From: Cronobacter universalis NCTC 9529
GTDB taxonomy: Bacteria > Pseudomonadota > Gammaproteobacteria > Enterobacterales > Enterobacteriaceae
DNA length: 64,000 bases
Direction of reading: 5' to 3'
NCBI RefSeq assembly: GCF_001277175.1
Contig: NZ_CP012257.1
Location: 3,534,001-3,598,000 of the forward strand
Each line of letters starts with the position of its first letter. The stretch's first letter is position 1. The position numbers and the translations under genes were made by a program. Below are positions 48,633-58,315 of the stretch, in pieces. The notes under the pieces are model-generated. The model was not told the DNA's origin. It ran no database searches and was given only the letters and a program-made list of their open reading frames with translations.

Positions 48633-49804
48633 GCACGAAATGGGATCTGATTCTGGCTGGCGGCGGCCTGGCGAACGGGCTTATCGCCCTGCGCCTGCGC
48701 GCCCTGCAACCGGCGCTCAACGTGCTGCTGCTGGAGGCGGACGACGCGCCCGGCGGCAATCACACCTGGTCATTTCACGGCCCGGATCTCACGGCCGAAC
48801 AGCACGCCTGGCTCACGCCGCTGGTGGCGCACCGCTGGGAGGGCTACGAGGTGCGCTTCCCGGCGCTGACGCGCGCGCTGGACGGCGGCTACTACAGCGT
48901 TACGTCTGAGCGTTTCGCTGACGTTTTACAGACGACGCTGGGCGAGCGCCTCTGGCGCAACGCGCCGGTCGCGAGCCTGACACCGCAGATCGTGACGCTC
49001 ACCGACGGGCGCACGCTGCGCGCCCGCGCGGTCATCGACGGCCGCGGCTGGCAGGCCAGCCCGCATCTCACCGCAGGCCAGCAGGCGTTTCTCGGCCAGC
49101 AGTGGCGGCTCGCCGCGCCCCACGGCCTGACGCGCCCTGTGCTGATGGACGCCACGGTGGCGCAGCAGGGCGGCTACCGGTTTGTCTACACGCTGCCGCT
49201 CACGCCCGACACGTTGCTGATAGAAGATACGCACTACATCGACAGCGCCACGCTCGATCCCGACCGCGCGCGGGAGAATATCGCCGGTTACGCGCGAGCG
49301 CAGGGCTGGCAGCTTGAGAGGCTTGAGCGCGAAGAGCGCGGCAACCTGCCGATTACGCTTACCGGCGCGCCGCAGGCATTCTGGCGCGAAGCGCAGGGCG
49401 TGCCGCGTGCGGGCCTGCGCGCCGGGCTGTTTCACGCGACGACCGGCTATTCGCTGCCGCACGCGGCAACGCTTGCCGATCTTATCGCCGCGCAGCCGCC
49501 AGTGTCTTCAGCGGCGCTGTATGCGCTGACGGCAGACTACGCGCAGCGCCAGTGGCGGCGTCAGCGCTTTTTCCGGCTGCTGAACCGGATGCTGTTTCTG
49601 GCCGGACAACCGGACCGACGCTGGCAGGTGATGCAGCGCTTTTATGGACTGAATGCGGGGCTTATCGCCCGGTTTTACGCCGGACGACTGACCCCAATGG
49701 ATATGGCGCGACTGCTGACAGGCAAACCCCCGGTCCCGGTGGGCGAAGCCATGCAGGCCGTGCTAAAGCAAACTCCCCGGCTGCGAGCTTTTCATCATGA
49801 CTAA
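48629..49804 (+). CDS. crtY: Lycopene beta-cyclase
   Basis: A 391-residue membrane-associated flavoprotein that closes both ends of lycopene to give beta-carotene. The dinucleotide-binding start LILAGGGLANGLIALRL and the cyclase motifs PGGNHTWSFHG, FVYTLPLTPDTLLIEDTHY and HATTGYSLPHAATLADLI are present. It overlaps crtX (ATGA) and crtI (8 bp). Confidence 0.95.
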   Translation: MSTKWDLILAGGGLANGLIALRLRALQPALNVLLLEADDAPGGNHTWSFHGPDLTAEQHAWLTPLVAHRWEGYEVRFPALTRALDGGYYSVTSERFADVLQTTLGERLWRNAPVASLTPQIVTLTDGRTLRARAVIDGRGWQASPHLTAGQQAFLGQQWRLAAPHGLTRPVLMDATVAQQGGYRFVYTLPLTPDTLLIEDTHYIDSATLDPDRARENIAGYARAQGWQLERLEREERGNLPITLTGAPQAFWREAQGVPRAGLRAGLFHATTGYSLPHAATLADLIAAQPPVSSAALYALTADYAQRQWRRQRFFRLLNRMLFLAGQPDRRWQVMQRFYGLNAGLIARFYAGRLTPMDMARLLTGKPPVPVGEAMQAVLKQTPRLRAFHHD

Positions 49805-51275
49805 AACTGTTGTTATCGGGTCCGGCTTTGGCGGCCTGGCACTGGCTATCCGCTTACAGGCGGCGGGCGTTCCCACCTTACTGCTTGAGCAGCGCGATAA
49901 ACCCGGCGGGCGGGCGTATGTTTATGAAGATAAAGGGTTTACTTTTGACGCCGGCCCGACGGTGATCACCGATCCCTCGGCTATCGAAGAGCTGTTTACG
50001 CTTGCCGGTAAAAACATCGCCGATTATGTCGATCTTTTGCCCGTCACGCCGTTCTACCGTCTGTGCTGGGAGAATGGCCAGGTCTTTAACTACGACAACA
50101 ATCAGGCGAGTCTTGAGGCGCAGATCGCCCGTTTTAATCCGCGCGACGTCGAGGGCTATCGCCAGTTCCTAGCGTATTCGCAGGCGGTGTTTAAAGAAGG
50201 CTATCTGAAGCTTGGCGCGGTGCCGTTTCTCTCGTTTCGCGATATGTTGCGCGCGGGGCCGCAGCTGGCGCGCCTCCAGGCCTGGCGCAGCGTCTACGGC
50301 ATGGTATCGAAGTTTATCCAGGACGATCATCTGCGCCAGGCGTTCTCTTTCCACTCGCTGCTGGTGGGCGGCAACCCGTTCGCGACGTCCTCTATCTATA
50401 CGCTTATCCACGCGCTGGAGCGCCAGTGGGGTGTCTGGTTCGCCCGCGGCGGCACCGGCGCGCTGGTGCAGGGACTGGTGAAGCTGTTCACCGATCTGGG
50501 CGGCGAAATCGAACTTAACGCCAAAGTCACGCGCCTCGATACCCAGGGCGACAAAATCAGCGGCGTGACGCTCGCCGACGGGCGACGCATTCCCGTGCGC
50601 GCCGTGGCGTCGAACGCCGATGTGGTGCACACCTACAACAACTTGCTGGGCCATCATCCGCGCGGCATCTCGCAGGCGGCCTCGCTGCGCCGCAAGCGGA
50701 TGAGCAACTCGCTGTTTGTGCTCTATTTCGGACTTAACCATCACCACAGCCAGCTCGCGCATCACACGGTCTGCTTCGGGCCTCGCTATAAAGGGCTGAT
50801 TGAAGATATTTTTAAACGCGACTCGCTCGCGGACGACTTCTCGCTCTATCTGCACGCGCCGTGCGTCACCGATCCGTCGCTGGCGCCGCCGGGCTGCGGC
50901 AGCTATTACGTGCTCGCCCCCGTGCCGCACCTCGGCACCGCGAATCTGAACTGGGATGTCGAAGGCCCGCGCCTGCGCGACCGGATTTTTGCGTATCTGG
51001 AGCAGCACTATATGCCGGGCCTGCGCGATCAGCTGGTGACGCACCGTATGTTCACGCCGTTCGATTTCCGCGACCAGCTCGGCGCGTATCATGGCTCGGC
51101 GTTTTCGGTGGAGCCTATCCTCACCCAGAGCGCCTGGTTCCGCCCGCACAACCGCGACAGCCGCATCGACAACCTCTATTTAGTCGGCGCGGGCACGCAC
51201 CCCGGCGCGGGTATTCCGGGGGTTATCGGCTCGGCGAAAGCCACCGCCGGGCTGATGCTGGAGGGACATGCATGA
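49797..51275 (+). CDS. crtI: Phytoene desaturase (lycopene-forming)
   Basis: A 492-residue FAD-dependent desaturase, same length as Pantoea CrtI, that introduces four double bases of unsaturation stepwise from phytoene to lycopene. The N-terminal FAD motif is VIGSGFGGLALAIRLQAAG and the C-terminal carotenoid-desaturase signature reads NLYLVGAGTHPGAGIPGVIG. It begins inside the end of crtY and its stop overlaps the crtB start (ATGA). Confidence 0.97.
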   Translation: MTKTVVIGSGFGGLALAIRLQAAGVPTLLLEQRDKPGGRAYVYEDKGFTFDAGPTVITDPSAIEELFTLAGKNIADYVDLLPVTPFYRLCWENGQVFNYDNNQASLEAQIARFNPRDVEGYRQFLAYSQAVFKEGYLKLGAVPFLSFRDMLRAGPQLARLQAWRSVYGMVSKFIQDDHLRQAFSFHSLLVGGNPFATSSIYTLIHALERQWGVWFARGGTGALVQGLVKLFTDLGGEIELNAKVTRLDTQGDKISGVTLADGRRIPVRAVASNADVVHTYNNLLGHHPRGISQAASLRRKRMSNSLFVLYFGLNHHHSQLAHHTVCFGPRYKGLIEDIFKRDSLADDFSLYLHAPCVTDPSLAPPGCGSYYVLAPVPHLGTANLNWDVEGPRLRDRIFAYLEQHYMPGLRDQLVTHRMFTPFDFRDQLGAYHGSAFSVEPILTQSAWFRPHNRDSRIDNLYLVGAGTHPGAGIPGVIGSAKATAGLMLEGHA

Positions 51276-52243
51276 GTGATAAACCGCTGCTGACGCATGC
51301 GACCGAAACCATCGAGGCGGGCTCGAAAAGCTTTGCCACCGCCTCGAAGCTGTTTGATGCGCAAACCCGCCGCAGCGCGCTGATGCTCTATGCCTGGTGC
51401 CGCCACTGCGATGACGTCACCGACGGTCAGACGCTCGGTTTTAAGGCGGCGGACGCGCCCACCGACACCCCAGAGGCGCGCATCGCTCTGCTGCGCGCGC
51501 TGACGCTTGAGGCTTACGCGGGCAAACCGATGCGCGAGCCGAACTTCGCGGCGTTTCAGGAGGTCGCGCTGGAACATCAGATCCCGCCCGCGCTGGCGCT
51601 CGATCATCTGGAAGGCTTCGCGATGGACGTGCGCGACGAGCGCTATCGCACCTTTGATGACACGTTGCGCTACTGCTATCACGTCGCGGGCGTGGTGGGG
51701 CTGATGATGGCGCGCGTGATGGGCGTGCGCGATGAGGCCGTGCTGGATCGCGCCTGCGATCTGGGGCTGGCGTTCCAGCTCACGAATATCGCGCGGGATA
51801 TTGTGGAAGACGCCGCTATCGGGCGCTGTTATCTGCCCGAGGCGTGGCTTCAGGAGGAAGGCCTGCGCGCTGACACGTTAACAGATCGCGCGCACCGCCC
51901 GGCGCTGGCGCGTCTCGCCGCACGTCTGGTGGATGAAGCGGAGCCGTATTACACCTCGGCGCACGCCGGGCTTGCCGGACTGCCGCTACGCAGCGCCTGG
52001 GCTATCGCCACCGCGCATGGGGTCTACCGGGAAATTGGCGTGAAGGTGAAGGGCGCGGGCGTTAACGCGTGGGACACGCGTCAGGGCACCAGCAAGGCCG
52101 GGAAACTGGCCCTGCTGGCGAAAGGCGCGCTTATGGCGGTGAGTTCTCGCGGCGCGTCGTCGTCGCCTCGCCCTTCGGCGCTCTGGCAGCGTCCGCGCGC
52201 GCAGGACGACCGTTACGCTCGCGCAACACCGCCTGCAGCTTAG
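51272..52243 (+). CDS. crtB: Phytoene synthase
   Basis: A 323-residue squalene/phytoene synthase that joins two GGPP molecules head to head. The two Asp-rich Mg2+ sites are CRHCDDVTDG (about residue 44) and NIARDIVEDA (about residue 172). The family is usually near 309 residues; the last 20 or so residues here (after SSPRPSALW) are Arg- and Ala-rich and lie over the end of the opposite-strand crtZ, so they are probably a non-essential extension. ATG at 51272, with GAGGGA upstream. Confidence 0.94.
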   Translation: MSDKPLLTHATETIEAGSKSFATASKLFDAQTRRSALMLYAWCRHCDDVTDGQTLGFKAADAPTDTPEARIALLRALTLEAYAGKPMREPNFAAFQEVALEHQIPPALALDHLEGFAMDVRDERYRTFDDTLRYCYHVAGVVGLMMARVMGVRDEAVLDRACDLGLAFQLTNIARDIVEDAAIGRCYLPEAWLQEEGLRADTLTDRAHRPALARLAARLVDEAEPYYTSAHAGLAGLPLRSAWAIATAHGVYREIGVKVKGAGVNAWDTRQGTSKAGKLALLAKGALMAVSSRGASSSPRPSALWQRPRAQDDRYARATPPAA

Positions 52244-52673
52244 CCACCGGCGGCGCGTAGAGAAAACCAAAGGAGACGCAGCCTTCGCGCCCGCGCACCG
52301 CGTGATGCAGCCGGTGCGCCAGATAGAGCCGCTTCAGATAGCCGCGCCGGGGCACATAGCGGAACGGCCAGCGCTGGTGAACCAGCCCGTCATGCACAAT
52401 AAAATAAAGCGCGCCGTAGAGCGTCATCCCGGCGCCAATCCACTGTAGCGGCCAGCGCCCGCCCGCGCCGAGCGCGATCAGCAAAATCGCCACGCCGGCA
52501 AACACCACCGCATAAAGATCGTTAACCTCAAACCACCCTTTGCGCGGCGAATGGTGCGAAAGATGCCAGCCCCACCCCCAGCCGTGCATCACATATTTGT
52601 GCGTCAGCGCCGCCACGACTTCCATCGCCGCGACCGTCAGCAACACGATCGCCACGTTATACAGCACAATCAT
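52131..52673 (-). CDS. crtZ: Beta-carotene hydroxylase
   Basis: A 180-residue inner-membrane di-iron hydroxylase that makes zeaxanthin from beta-carotene. The eight-His pattern of the fatty-acid hydroxylase superfamily is visible as HKYVMH, HLSHH, HDGLVH and HRLHHA, with about four membrane helices. The ATG at 52673 follows AGGAGA. It is transcribed against the other crt genes, and its last 113 bp overlap the end of crtB. Confidence 0.95.
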   Translation of the reverse strand: MIVLYNVAIVLLTVAAMEVVAALTHKYVMHGWGWGWHLSHHSPRKGWFEVNDLYAVVFAGVAILLIALGAGGRWPLQWIGAGMTLYGALYFIVHDGLVHQRWPFRYVPRRGYLKRLYLAHRLHHAVRGREGCVSFGFLYAPPVAKLQAVLRERNGRPARADAARAPKGEATTTRRENSPP

Positions 52674-52804
52674 AATCTCTCCTGGGCCCGGTTGAAGGGA
52701 ACGTCCTGTTGCCGGGAAACGTAAGCGCCATTCGCGCCGCAACCCAGAGAGTATAGCAACCCAGGCGGCGATGTCGGGGTTTCGCCGCCCCTGGCCCGGA
52801 GAAT

Positions 52805-52829
52805 AAAAAAACCCCGGCAAGCCGGGGTT
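52805..52829 (-). terminator. Terminator after the chemoreceptor gene
   Basis: AACCCCGGC / GCCGGGGTT with six T on the minus strand, about 20 bases beyond the mcp stop. Confidence 0.85.
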
Positions 52830-52850
52830 AATGTGTGCCTGGGCTAACGC

Positions 52851-54806
52851 TTAAAAGTGTTCCCAGTCGCCCTGAACGCCTGCCACGGCGAGCGCTTTGG
52901 GTGCCGGCGTCGACACGACAGGAGCGGCGGCGGGCGCAGAACGGCGCGGCGCGCTGGTGCCGACGTTAAACACGGCGACCATCTGCTCCAGCTCGCGCGC
53001 CTGCTCTTCGAGCGACGAGGCGGCAGCGGACGACTCCTCCACCAGCGCGGCGTTCTGCTGGGTGGTGGTGTCCATTTCCGACATCGCCTGACCAATCTGG
53101 GCGATGCCGCGGCTCTGTTCGGTACAGGCGCGGGCGATCTCATCCATGATTTCACGCACTTTCGCGACGGAGCCGACGATATCTTCCATCGCCTCGCCCG
53201 CGCTCGCCACCAGCTGCGCGCCATTTTCAACGCGCTGGTTGGCCTCGGTGATGAGCGCGCCTATCTCTTTGGCGGCCGTGGCGCTGCGGCTGGCCAGCGT
53301 GCGGACTTCACCCGCCACCACGGCGAACCCGCGGCCCTGCTCACCGGCGCGCGCGGCCTCCACGGCGGCGTTCAGCGCCAGGATATTGGTCTGGAAGGCG
53401 ATGCCGTTAATGACGCTGATGATGTCGGCGATTTTCCCGGAGCTTGCCTGGATATTACGCATCGTCTCGACCACTTCGCTCACCACTTTCCCGCCGCGAT
53501 CGGCGTTGGTGGAAGCCTGCGCCGCCAGCTGGCTCGCCTGCTGGGCGTTACCGGCGGTCTCTTTCACGGTCGAGGTCAGCTCTTCCATGCTCGCGGCGGT
53601 CTGTACCACGGCGGCGGACTGCTCTTCGGTGCGCGACGAGAGATCGATATTCCCCGCGGCGATTTCCGACGACGCGCGCGAAACGTTATCCACGCCGTGA
53701 CGCACGCGGGTAATGATGCTCTTCAGGCTGTCGTTCATGGTGCCGACCGCCTGCATCAGCAGACCCGGTTCGTCGCGGCGCAGCGAAGAGACGGTGACGG
53801 TCAGATCGCCCTGCGCGATGCGGTTCGCCACATCTAACGTTTCACGCAGCGGTCGGGTGATATTGCGGGTAATAAACGCGGCGACGATCAGACCGAACAG
53901 GACGCCTGCCAGCGTACCGCCAAGCATCAGCGTTTCGACATGGTTGATGGATTTCGCCATGCGCATTTTACGAAACTCATGGAAGTCGCTTACGGTTTCG
54001 TTCAGCTGGCCCGCGGCGGCGCTGAGCGTGGTTGACTGCGCCGCCTGCTCGCCGGAGGCAGAGACAAACAGCGCGGCGCTACTGTGCAGCATACGGGTCT
54101 GATCGGCAAGCGCGGAGAGCCACGGGAGCGGCGTATCGCGGGTGCTTGCGCCAAGCTGCGCGGCGGTCGCGTCAATACCCGTCAGAAGTTCGTTGAGTCT
54201 GTTCAGCGTCTCGCGGTCGCCGCGGTTGACCAGGGCGTCGACGGCGCTCTGCACCTGCTGCGCTTTCGCGGTAAGACGGGCGGCCAGCATCGCCGCCTGC
54301 GGGCTGGCGTCCGCCTGCTCGCTGTACATCGATGCCTGATCGATAAACTGCGACGGCCACTGTTCATGCAGATCGGCCGCGAGCGTATTGCGCTGGCGCA
54401 GCGTCTGAATATATTTGTCGCGCACTTTCAGATAGTTTTGCAGGTTCGTCTGCATAGCGGCAAACCGGGTGCGGCCTTCAATATCCATATTAAAGAGCGA
54501 CAGCGAAGCGAGCTGAGACTCGACCTGACGCAGCGCATTCGCATTCAGCTCGGCATATTTTTCGTCGCCGGTGAGCTGGAACAGCGTGCGGTTAATACGC
54601 GCTTCGTTGAGGGCGGTCACGATACTGACGGTCAGCGTTTCCTTACGGGCGTTCTCATCCACCTGGCGGAAGCCATAAATCCCGGCGCCAGCAATCAGTA
54701 GCATAATGCACAGCACAATAATAAAACCCGACGTCAGTTTTTTGCCGACGCTCAGATTATTCACTTTCTCGCCAAACGACGTCACTAAAGCCATTGCATT
54801 CACCAT
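52851..54806 (-). CDS. Methyl-accepting chemotaxis protein
   Basis: A chemoreceptor of about 651 residues with two transmembrane helices. The first is near residue 27 ([19 protein letters not shown]). A helical periplasmic sensor domain follows, then the second helix ([15 protein letters not shown]), a HAMP domain, and the signalling tip [20 protein letters not shown] with [17 protein letters not shown]. It ends in DWEHF, a variant of the CheR/CheB-docking pentapeptide NWETF, so it is likely a high-abundance-type receptor. The start is uncertain between 54806 and an ATG 4 codons later. Its ligand cannot be told from sequence. A sigma-28-like promoter lies upstream. Confidence 0.92.
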   Translation of the reverse strand: MVNAMALVTSFGEKVNNLSVGKKLTSGFIIVLCIMLLIAGAGIYGFRQVDENARKETLTVSIVTALNEARINRTLFQLTGDEKYAELNANALRQVESQLASLSLFNMDIEGRTRFAAMQTNLQNYLKVRDKYIQTLRQRNTLAADLHEQWPSQFIDQASMYSEQADASPQAAMLAARLTAKAQQVQSAVDALVNRGDRETLNRLNELLTGIDATAAQLGASTRDTPLPWLSALADQTRMLHSSAALFVSASGEQAAQSTTLSAAAGQLNETVSDFHEFRKMRMAKSINHVETLMLGGTLAGVLFGLIVAAFITRNITRPLRETLDVANRIAQGDLTVTVSSLRRDEPGLLMQAVGTMNDSLKSIITRVRHGVDNVSRASSEIAAGNIDLSSRTEEQSAAVVQTAASMEELTSTVKETAGNAQQASQLAAQASTNADRGGKVVSEVVETMRNIQASSGKIADIISVINGIAFQTNILALNAAVEAARAGEQGRGFAVVAGEVRTLASRSATAAKEIGALITEANQRVENGAQLVASAGEAMEDIVGSVAKVREIMDEIARACTEQSRGIAQIGQAMSEMDTTTQQNAALVEESSAAASSLEEQARELEQMVAVFNVGTSAPRRSAPAAAPVVSTPAPKALAVAGVQGDWEHF

Positions 54807-54837
54807 CACATTAAAATGATAAAAATTGTTTAACTGT

Positions 54838-54865
54838 TTATCGTCAGTGAAAGATTGTTCCTTTA
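54838..54865 (-). promoter_or_regulatory. Sigma-28 (FliA) promoter for the chemoreceptor
   Basis: On the minus strand TAAA and GACGATAA are separated by 16 bases. The FliA consensus is TAAA-N15-GCCGATAA, so the minus-10 has one mismatch and the spacer is one base long. It starts about 30 bp before the ATG. Confidence 0.6.
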
Positions 54866-54917
54866 ATGAACGCGGCGGCTCAAGAGCGTCAAAAAAATTC
54901 AATAAGATTGATGACAA

Positions 54918-55523
54918 TAAAATATATCGGACAAGAAACCTTCAGAATATATGTTAAAAAAATAAGTTAAGTCAGGTAATAAAGTGAAAAAGTAATCACT
55001 TAAGCGCAATTTACTGCGGCTTAACCAGGCGATACTGGCTTTATCTTTAACGTAAATATTTGTGGCAGATTAAGAGTGATTTTTGAGCCTATTTTTAATT
55101 ACATGATTAATAAACCATTTTATTTTCAAAAAAATTTTAAATTCTCCTGTCTTTCATTAAGCAGTGCTTAATACGTATTTAGCAGCAGTTAATAATCACG
55201 TTGTTTTGTAATGGTGCGCACAAAATAAACGGGTAGTTCACCAGAATTGAAAGTGATACGGGTATCACAGAAGAATAATGATCAACGTCAAAATATATCA
55301 TGTATGATTAATCAATCAGAGAATATATTAACCACCGGCAACTATTTCATTATTCAGCCTGGTCTTACGGCAGGCAGAGGTATTATTCGCCACAAAAGCC
55401 GCCGCCCTCTGGCAGCGTGTCCGTTTGCTGGTTAATACCGCCGGTTTATCAACCGCCGCCTGTTATCTGCGCTACCTCCTCTCCCGCGCGCCTCGCGCCC
55501 GTGACTGTCGTCACAAAACCCCC
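54918..55523. other. AT-rich intergenic region
   Basis: About 600 bp between the chemoreceptor and the btsT repeats hold no convincing gene. A 62-codon frame at 55247 has no ribosome-binding site and low-complexity ends. A dyad, GTGATAC GG GTATCAC at 55253-55268, could be a protein-binding site. Confidence 0.5.
55253..55268. promoter_or_regulatory. Dyad GTGATAC-GG-GTATCAC
   Basis: A perfect 7-bp inverted repeat with a 2-base centre in AT-rich DNA. The cognate regulator is not recognised. Confidence 0.35.
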
Positions 55524-55591
55524 ACCGCTCGGGGCCTCTGCGAACCGCTCGCTACGCTATATGACCGTTCGCCCCGCTATGTAACCGCTCG
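55524..55591 (+). promoter_or_regulatory. Four 20-bp-spaced ACCGYTCG repeats, putative BtsR sites
   Basis: ACCGCTCG, ACCGCTCG, ACCGTTCG and ACCGCTCG begin at 55524, 55544, 55564 and 55584, each exactly 20 bp apart. In E. coli the LytTR regulator BtsR (YehT) is reported to bind paired direct repeats of the type ACC[G/A]CT[C/T]A upstream of btsT. The array here lies about 135 bp before the btsT start. Confidence 0.7.
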
Positions 55592-55726
55592 TTGAAGCCC
55601 TTTCCAGGCCGCATGCGCGTTTTGTCATCATTAAGAGCGTTTTAGATCTTTTGGTTATCCGCCGTCTGTGCCGTCAGGGAAGTACGTCACAGCCGGTTTT
55701 ATCTCTGTCTGACAAGCAGGTCTCTT

Positions 55727-57880
55727 ATGGACAAAAAAACAGTAATGAAACATCTGCCCTGGGCGCTTCTTGGCGTTCTCGGGGCCTTTTGCCTTGCCGT
55801 GGTGGCGCTACGCCGCGGCGAGAGCGTCAGCGCCTTGTGGATTGTGGTGGCCTCGGTCTCCGTCTACCTGGTGGCTTACCGCTACTACAGCTTATATATC
55901 GCCAGCCGCGTGATGAAACTCGACCCTACGCGCGCGACCCCGGCGGTGATTAATAACGACGGGCTGAACTATGTGCCCACCAACCGCTACGTGCTGTTCG
56001 GCCACCATTTCGCCGCGATCGCAGGCGCGGGCCCGCTGGTCGGCCCGGTGCTGGCCGCGCAGATGGGCTATCTGCCCGGCACGCTGTGGCTGCTCGCGGG
56101 CGTGGTGCTGGCGGGCGCGGTGCAGGATTTTATGGTGCTGTTTATCTCCTCGCGCCGTAACGGCGCCTCGCTTGGCGAGATGATCAAAGAGGAGATGGGC
56201 CCGGTGCCGGGCACCATCGCGCTGTTCGGCTGCTTCTTGATCATGATTATCATCCTGGCGGTGCTGGCGCTGATTGTCGTCAAAGCGCTGGCGGAGAGCC
56301 CGTGGGGCGTCTTTACCGTCTGCTCGACGGTGCCGATCGCGCTGTTTATGGGCATCTACATGCGCTTTCTGCGCCCGGGCCGGGTCGGTGAAGTCTCAGT
56401 CATTGGCGTGGTGCTGCTGGTGGCGTCTATCTGGTTTGGCGGCGTGATCGCAGCCGACCCGTACTGGGGCCCGGCGCTGACCTTTAAAGACACCACCATC
56501 ACCTACGCGCTGGTGGGCTACGCGTTTGTCTCCGCCCTGCTGCCGGTGTGGCTTATCCTGGCGCCGCGCGACTACCTGGCGACGTTCCTGAAAATCGGCG
56601 TCATTGTCGGTCTGGCGGTGGGCATTCTGATCCTCAACCCGGAACTGAAAATGCCTGCCGTGACGCAGTACATCGACGGCACCGGGCCGCTGTGGAAAGG
56701 CGCGCTGTTCCCGTTCCTGTTTATTACGATCGCCTGCGGCGCGGTTTCCGGCTTCCATGCGCTGATCGCCTCAGGCACCACGCCGAAACTGCTGGCGAAC
56801 GAAACCGACGCGCGCTTTATCGGCTATGGCGCGATGCTGATGGAATCCTTCGTCGCCGTGATGGCGCTGGTGGCGGCCTCTATCATCGAGCCGGGTCTCT
56901 ATTTCGCGATGAACACCCCGCCCGCGGGGCTTGGCATTACGATGCCGAACCTGCATGAGCTGGGCACCGACAACGCGCCGCTTATCCTGGCGCAACTGAA
57001 AGATGTCTCCGCCCATGCGGCGGCGACCGTGAGCGCCTGGGGCTTTGTGATTACGCCTGAGCAGATCATGCAGACCGCCAAAGATATCGGTGAACCGTCT
57101 GTACTGAACCGCGCGGGCGGCGCGCCGACGCTGGCGGTCGGTATCGCCCACGTATTCCACAAGATCATCCCGGCCGCGGATATGGGCTTCTGGTATCACT
57201 TCGGCATTCTGTTCGAGGCGCTGTTTATCCTGACCGCCCTGGACGCCGGCACCCGTTCTGGCCGCTTTATGTTCCAGGATCTGGTGGGCAACTTTGTGCC
57301 GTTCCTGAAGAAAACCGATTCGCTGGTAGCGGGTATCGTCGGCACCGCGGGCTGCGTCGGCCTGTGGGGGTATCTGCTCTATCAGGGCGTGGTGGACCCG
57401 CTCGGCGGCGTGAAGAGCCTGTGGCCGCTGTTCGGCATCTCTAACCAGATGCTGGCCGCCGTGGCGCTGGTGCTGGCGACCGTGGTGCTGGTGAAGATGA
57501 AGCGCACCCGTTATGTGTGGGTGACCGTGGTGCCTGCGGTGTGGCTGCTTATTTGCACCACCTGGGCGCTCGGGATGAAGCTCTTTAGCGATAACCCGCA
57601 GATGGAAGGCTTCTTCTATATGGCGAACGAGTACAAAACGCGTATCGCCGCAGGCGGCGCGGAGCTGACCGAGCAGCAGGTAGCCAACATGCACCATATC
57701 GTTATCAATAACTACACCAACGCGGGCCTGAGCATTCTGTTCCTGGTGGTAGTGTACAGCATCATTTTCTACGGTATTCGCACCGCGATGAAGGCGCGTC
57801 GTTCCGCACAGCCCTGCGCGAAAGAAACGCCGTATGTGCCGGTGCCGGAAGGCGGCGTGAAAACCTCGTCACACCATTGA
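55727..57880 (+). CDS. btsT: Pyruvate/proton symporter BtsT (YjiY)
   Basis: A 717-residue CstA-family transporter that is nearly identical over most of its length to E. coli BtsT (716 aa), including the start, PTNRYVLFGHHFAAIAGAGP, and the end KETPYVPVPEGGVK. It has about 18 membrane segments. BtsT imports pyruvate and is induced by the BtsS/BtsR two-component system when pyruvate is present. The close match to YjiY, the BtsR-type repeats and the yjiX-yjiA genes downstream separate it from CstA. Confidence 0.95.
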   Translation: MDKKTVMKHLPWALLGVLGAFCLAVVALRRGESVSALWIVVASVSVYLVAYRYYSLYIASRVMKLDPTRATPAVINNDGLNYVPTNRYVLFGHHFAAIAGAGPLVGPVLAAQMGYLPGTLWLLAGVVLAGAVQDFMVLFISSRRNGASLGEMIKEEMGPVPGTIALFGCFLIMIIILAVLALIVVKALAESPWGVFTVCSTVPIALFMGIYMRFLRPGRVGEVSVIGVVLLVASIWFGGVIAADPYWGPALTFKDTTITYALVGYAFVSALLPVWLILAPRDYLATFLKIGVIVGLAVGILILNPELKMPAVTQYIDGTGPLWKGALFPFLFITIACGAVSGFHALIASGTTPKLLANETDARFIGYGAMLMESFVAVMALVAASIIEPGLYFAMNTPPAGLGITMPNLHELGTDNAPLILAQLKDVSAHAAATVSAWGFVITPEQIMQTAKDIGEPSVLNRAGGAPTLAVGIAHVFHKIIPAADMGFWYHFGILFEALFILTALDAGTRSGRFMFQDLVGNFVPFLKKTDSLVAGIVGTAGCVGLWGYLLYQGVVDPLGGVKSLWPLFGISNQMLAAVALVLATVVLVKMKRTRYVWVTVVPAVWLLICTTWALGMKLFSDNPQMEGFFYMANEYKTRIAAGGAELTEQQVANMHHIVINNYTNAGLSILFLVVVYSIIFYGIRTAMKARRSAQPCAKETPYVPVPEGGVKTSSHH

Positions 57881-57897
57881 GATGACGGCGGTAAACG

Positions 57898-58030
57898 GCG
57901 GGTGCGCGATGCTTACCCGCCCTACAAACGAGTAGGATAAATGTAGTTATGTAGGGTGGGTAAGCGAAGCGCACCCACCGTCGCACATACAGGTTTCATC
58001 CGTAGGGTGGGTAAGCGGAGCGCACCCACC
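57898..58030. repeat. Three REP-like palindromic units
   Basis: GTAGGGTGGGTAAGCGAAGC and the following GCACCCACCG occur at 57951-57980. A near copy is at 58002-58030, and an inverted, more diverged copy at 57898-57926. Each unit is a hairpin (GGTGGGT ... ACCCACC). They lie between btsT and yjiX, where REP-type hairpins may protect the upstream message. Confidence 0.8.
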
Positions 58031-58049
58031 TTACATCGATACAATCGCA

Positions 58050-58077
58050 AGCCCCGGCCCGCACCGCCGGGCTTTTT
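58050..58077 (+). terminator. Hairpin with T-tract between btsT and yjiX
   Basis: AGCCCCGGC pairs with GCCGGGCT (one bulge) and is followed by five T. It may lower expression of yjiX-yjiA relative to btsT. Confidence 0.65.
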
Positions 58078-58093
58078 CTGTCTGGGGGACATA

Positions 58094-58297
58094 ATGTTTG
58101 GTAACTTAGGGCAAGCGAAAAAATACTTGGGTCAGGCGGCGAAAATGCTGATTGGGATCCCGGACTATGACAACTACGTTGAGCATATGAAGATCAATCA
58201 TCCCGATAAACCGTACATGACCTATGACGAATTCTTCCGCGAGCGCCAGGAAGCGCGCTATGGCGGAAGCGGCGAAGGCGGCATGCGCTGCTGCTGA
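58094..58297 (+). CDS. yjiX: YbdD/YjiX family small protein
   Basis: A 67-residue protein almost identical to E. coli YjiX (67 aa), [20 protein letters not shown] to the Cys-Cys end GGMRCC. It is always found next to CstA/BtsT transporters, and a role in transporter function or regulation is inferred from that. The ATG at 58094 follows GGGGGA. The stop is 18 bp before yjiA. Confidence 0.93.
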   Translation: MFGNLGQAKKYLGQAAKMLIGIPDYDNYVEHMKINHPDKPYMTYDEFFRERQEARYGGSGEGGMRCC

Positions 58298-58315
58298 CAA
58301 TTACCGGAGGTAAAA

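Noticed and set aside
55247..55435. 62-codon frame upstream of btsT
   Set aside because: It has no ribosome-binding site or family-like sequence, and its start overlaps the GTGATAC dyad.
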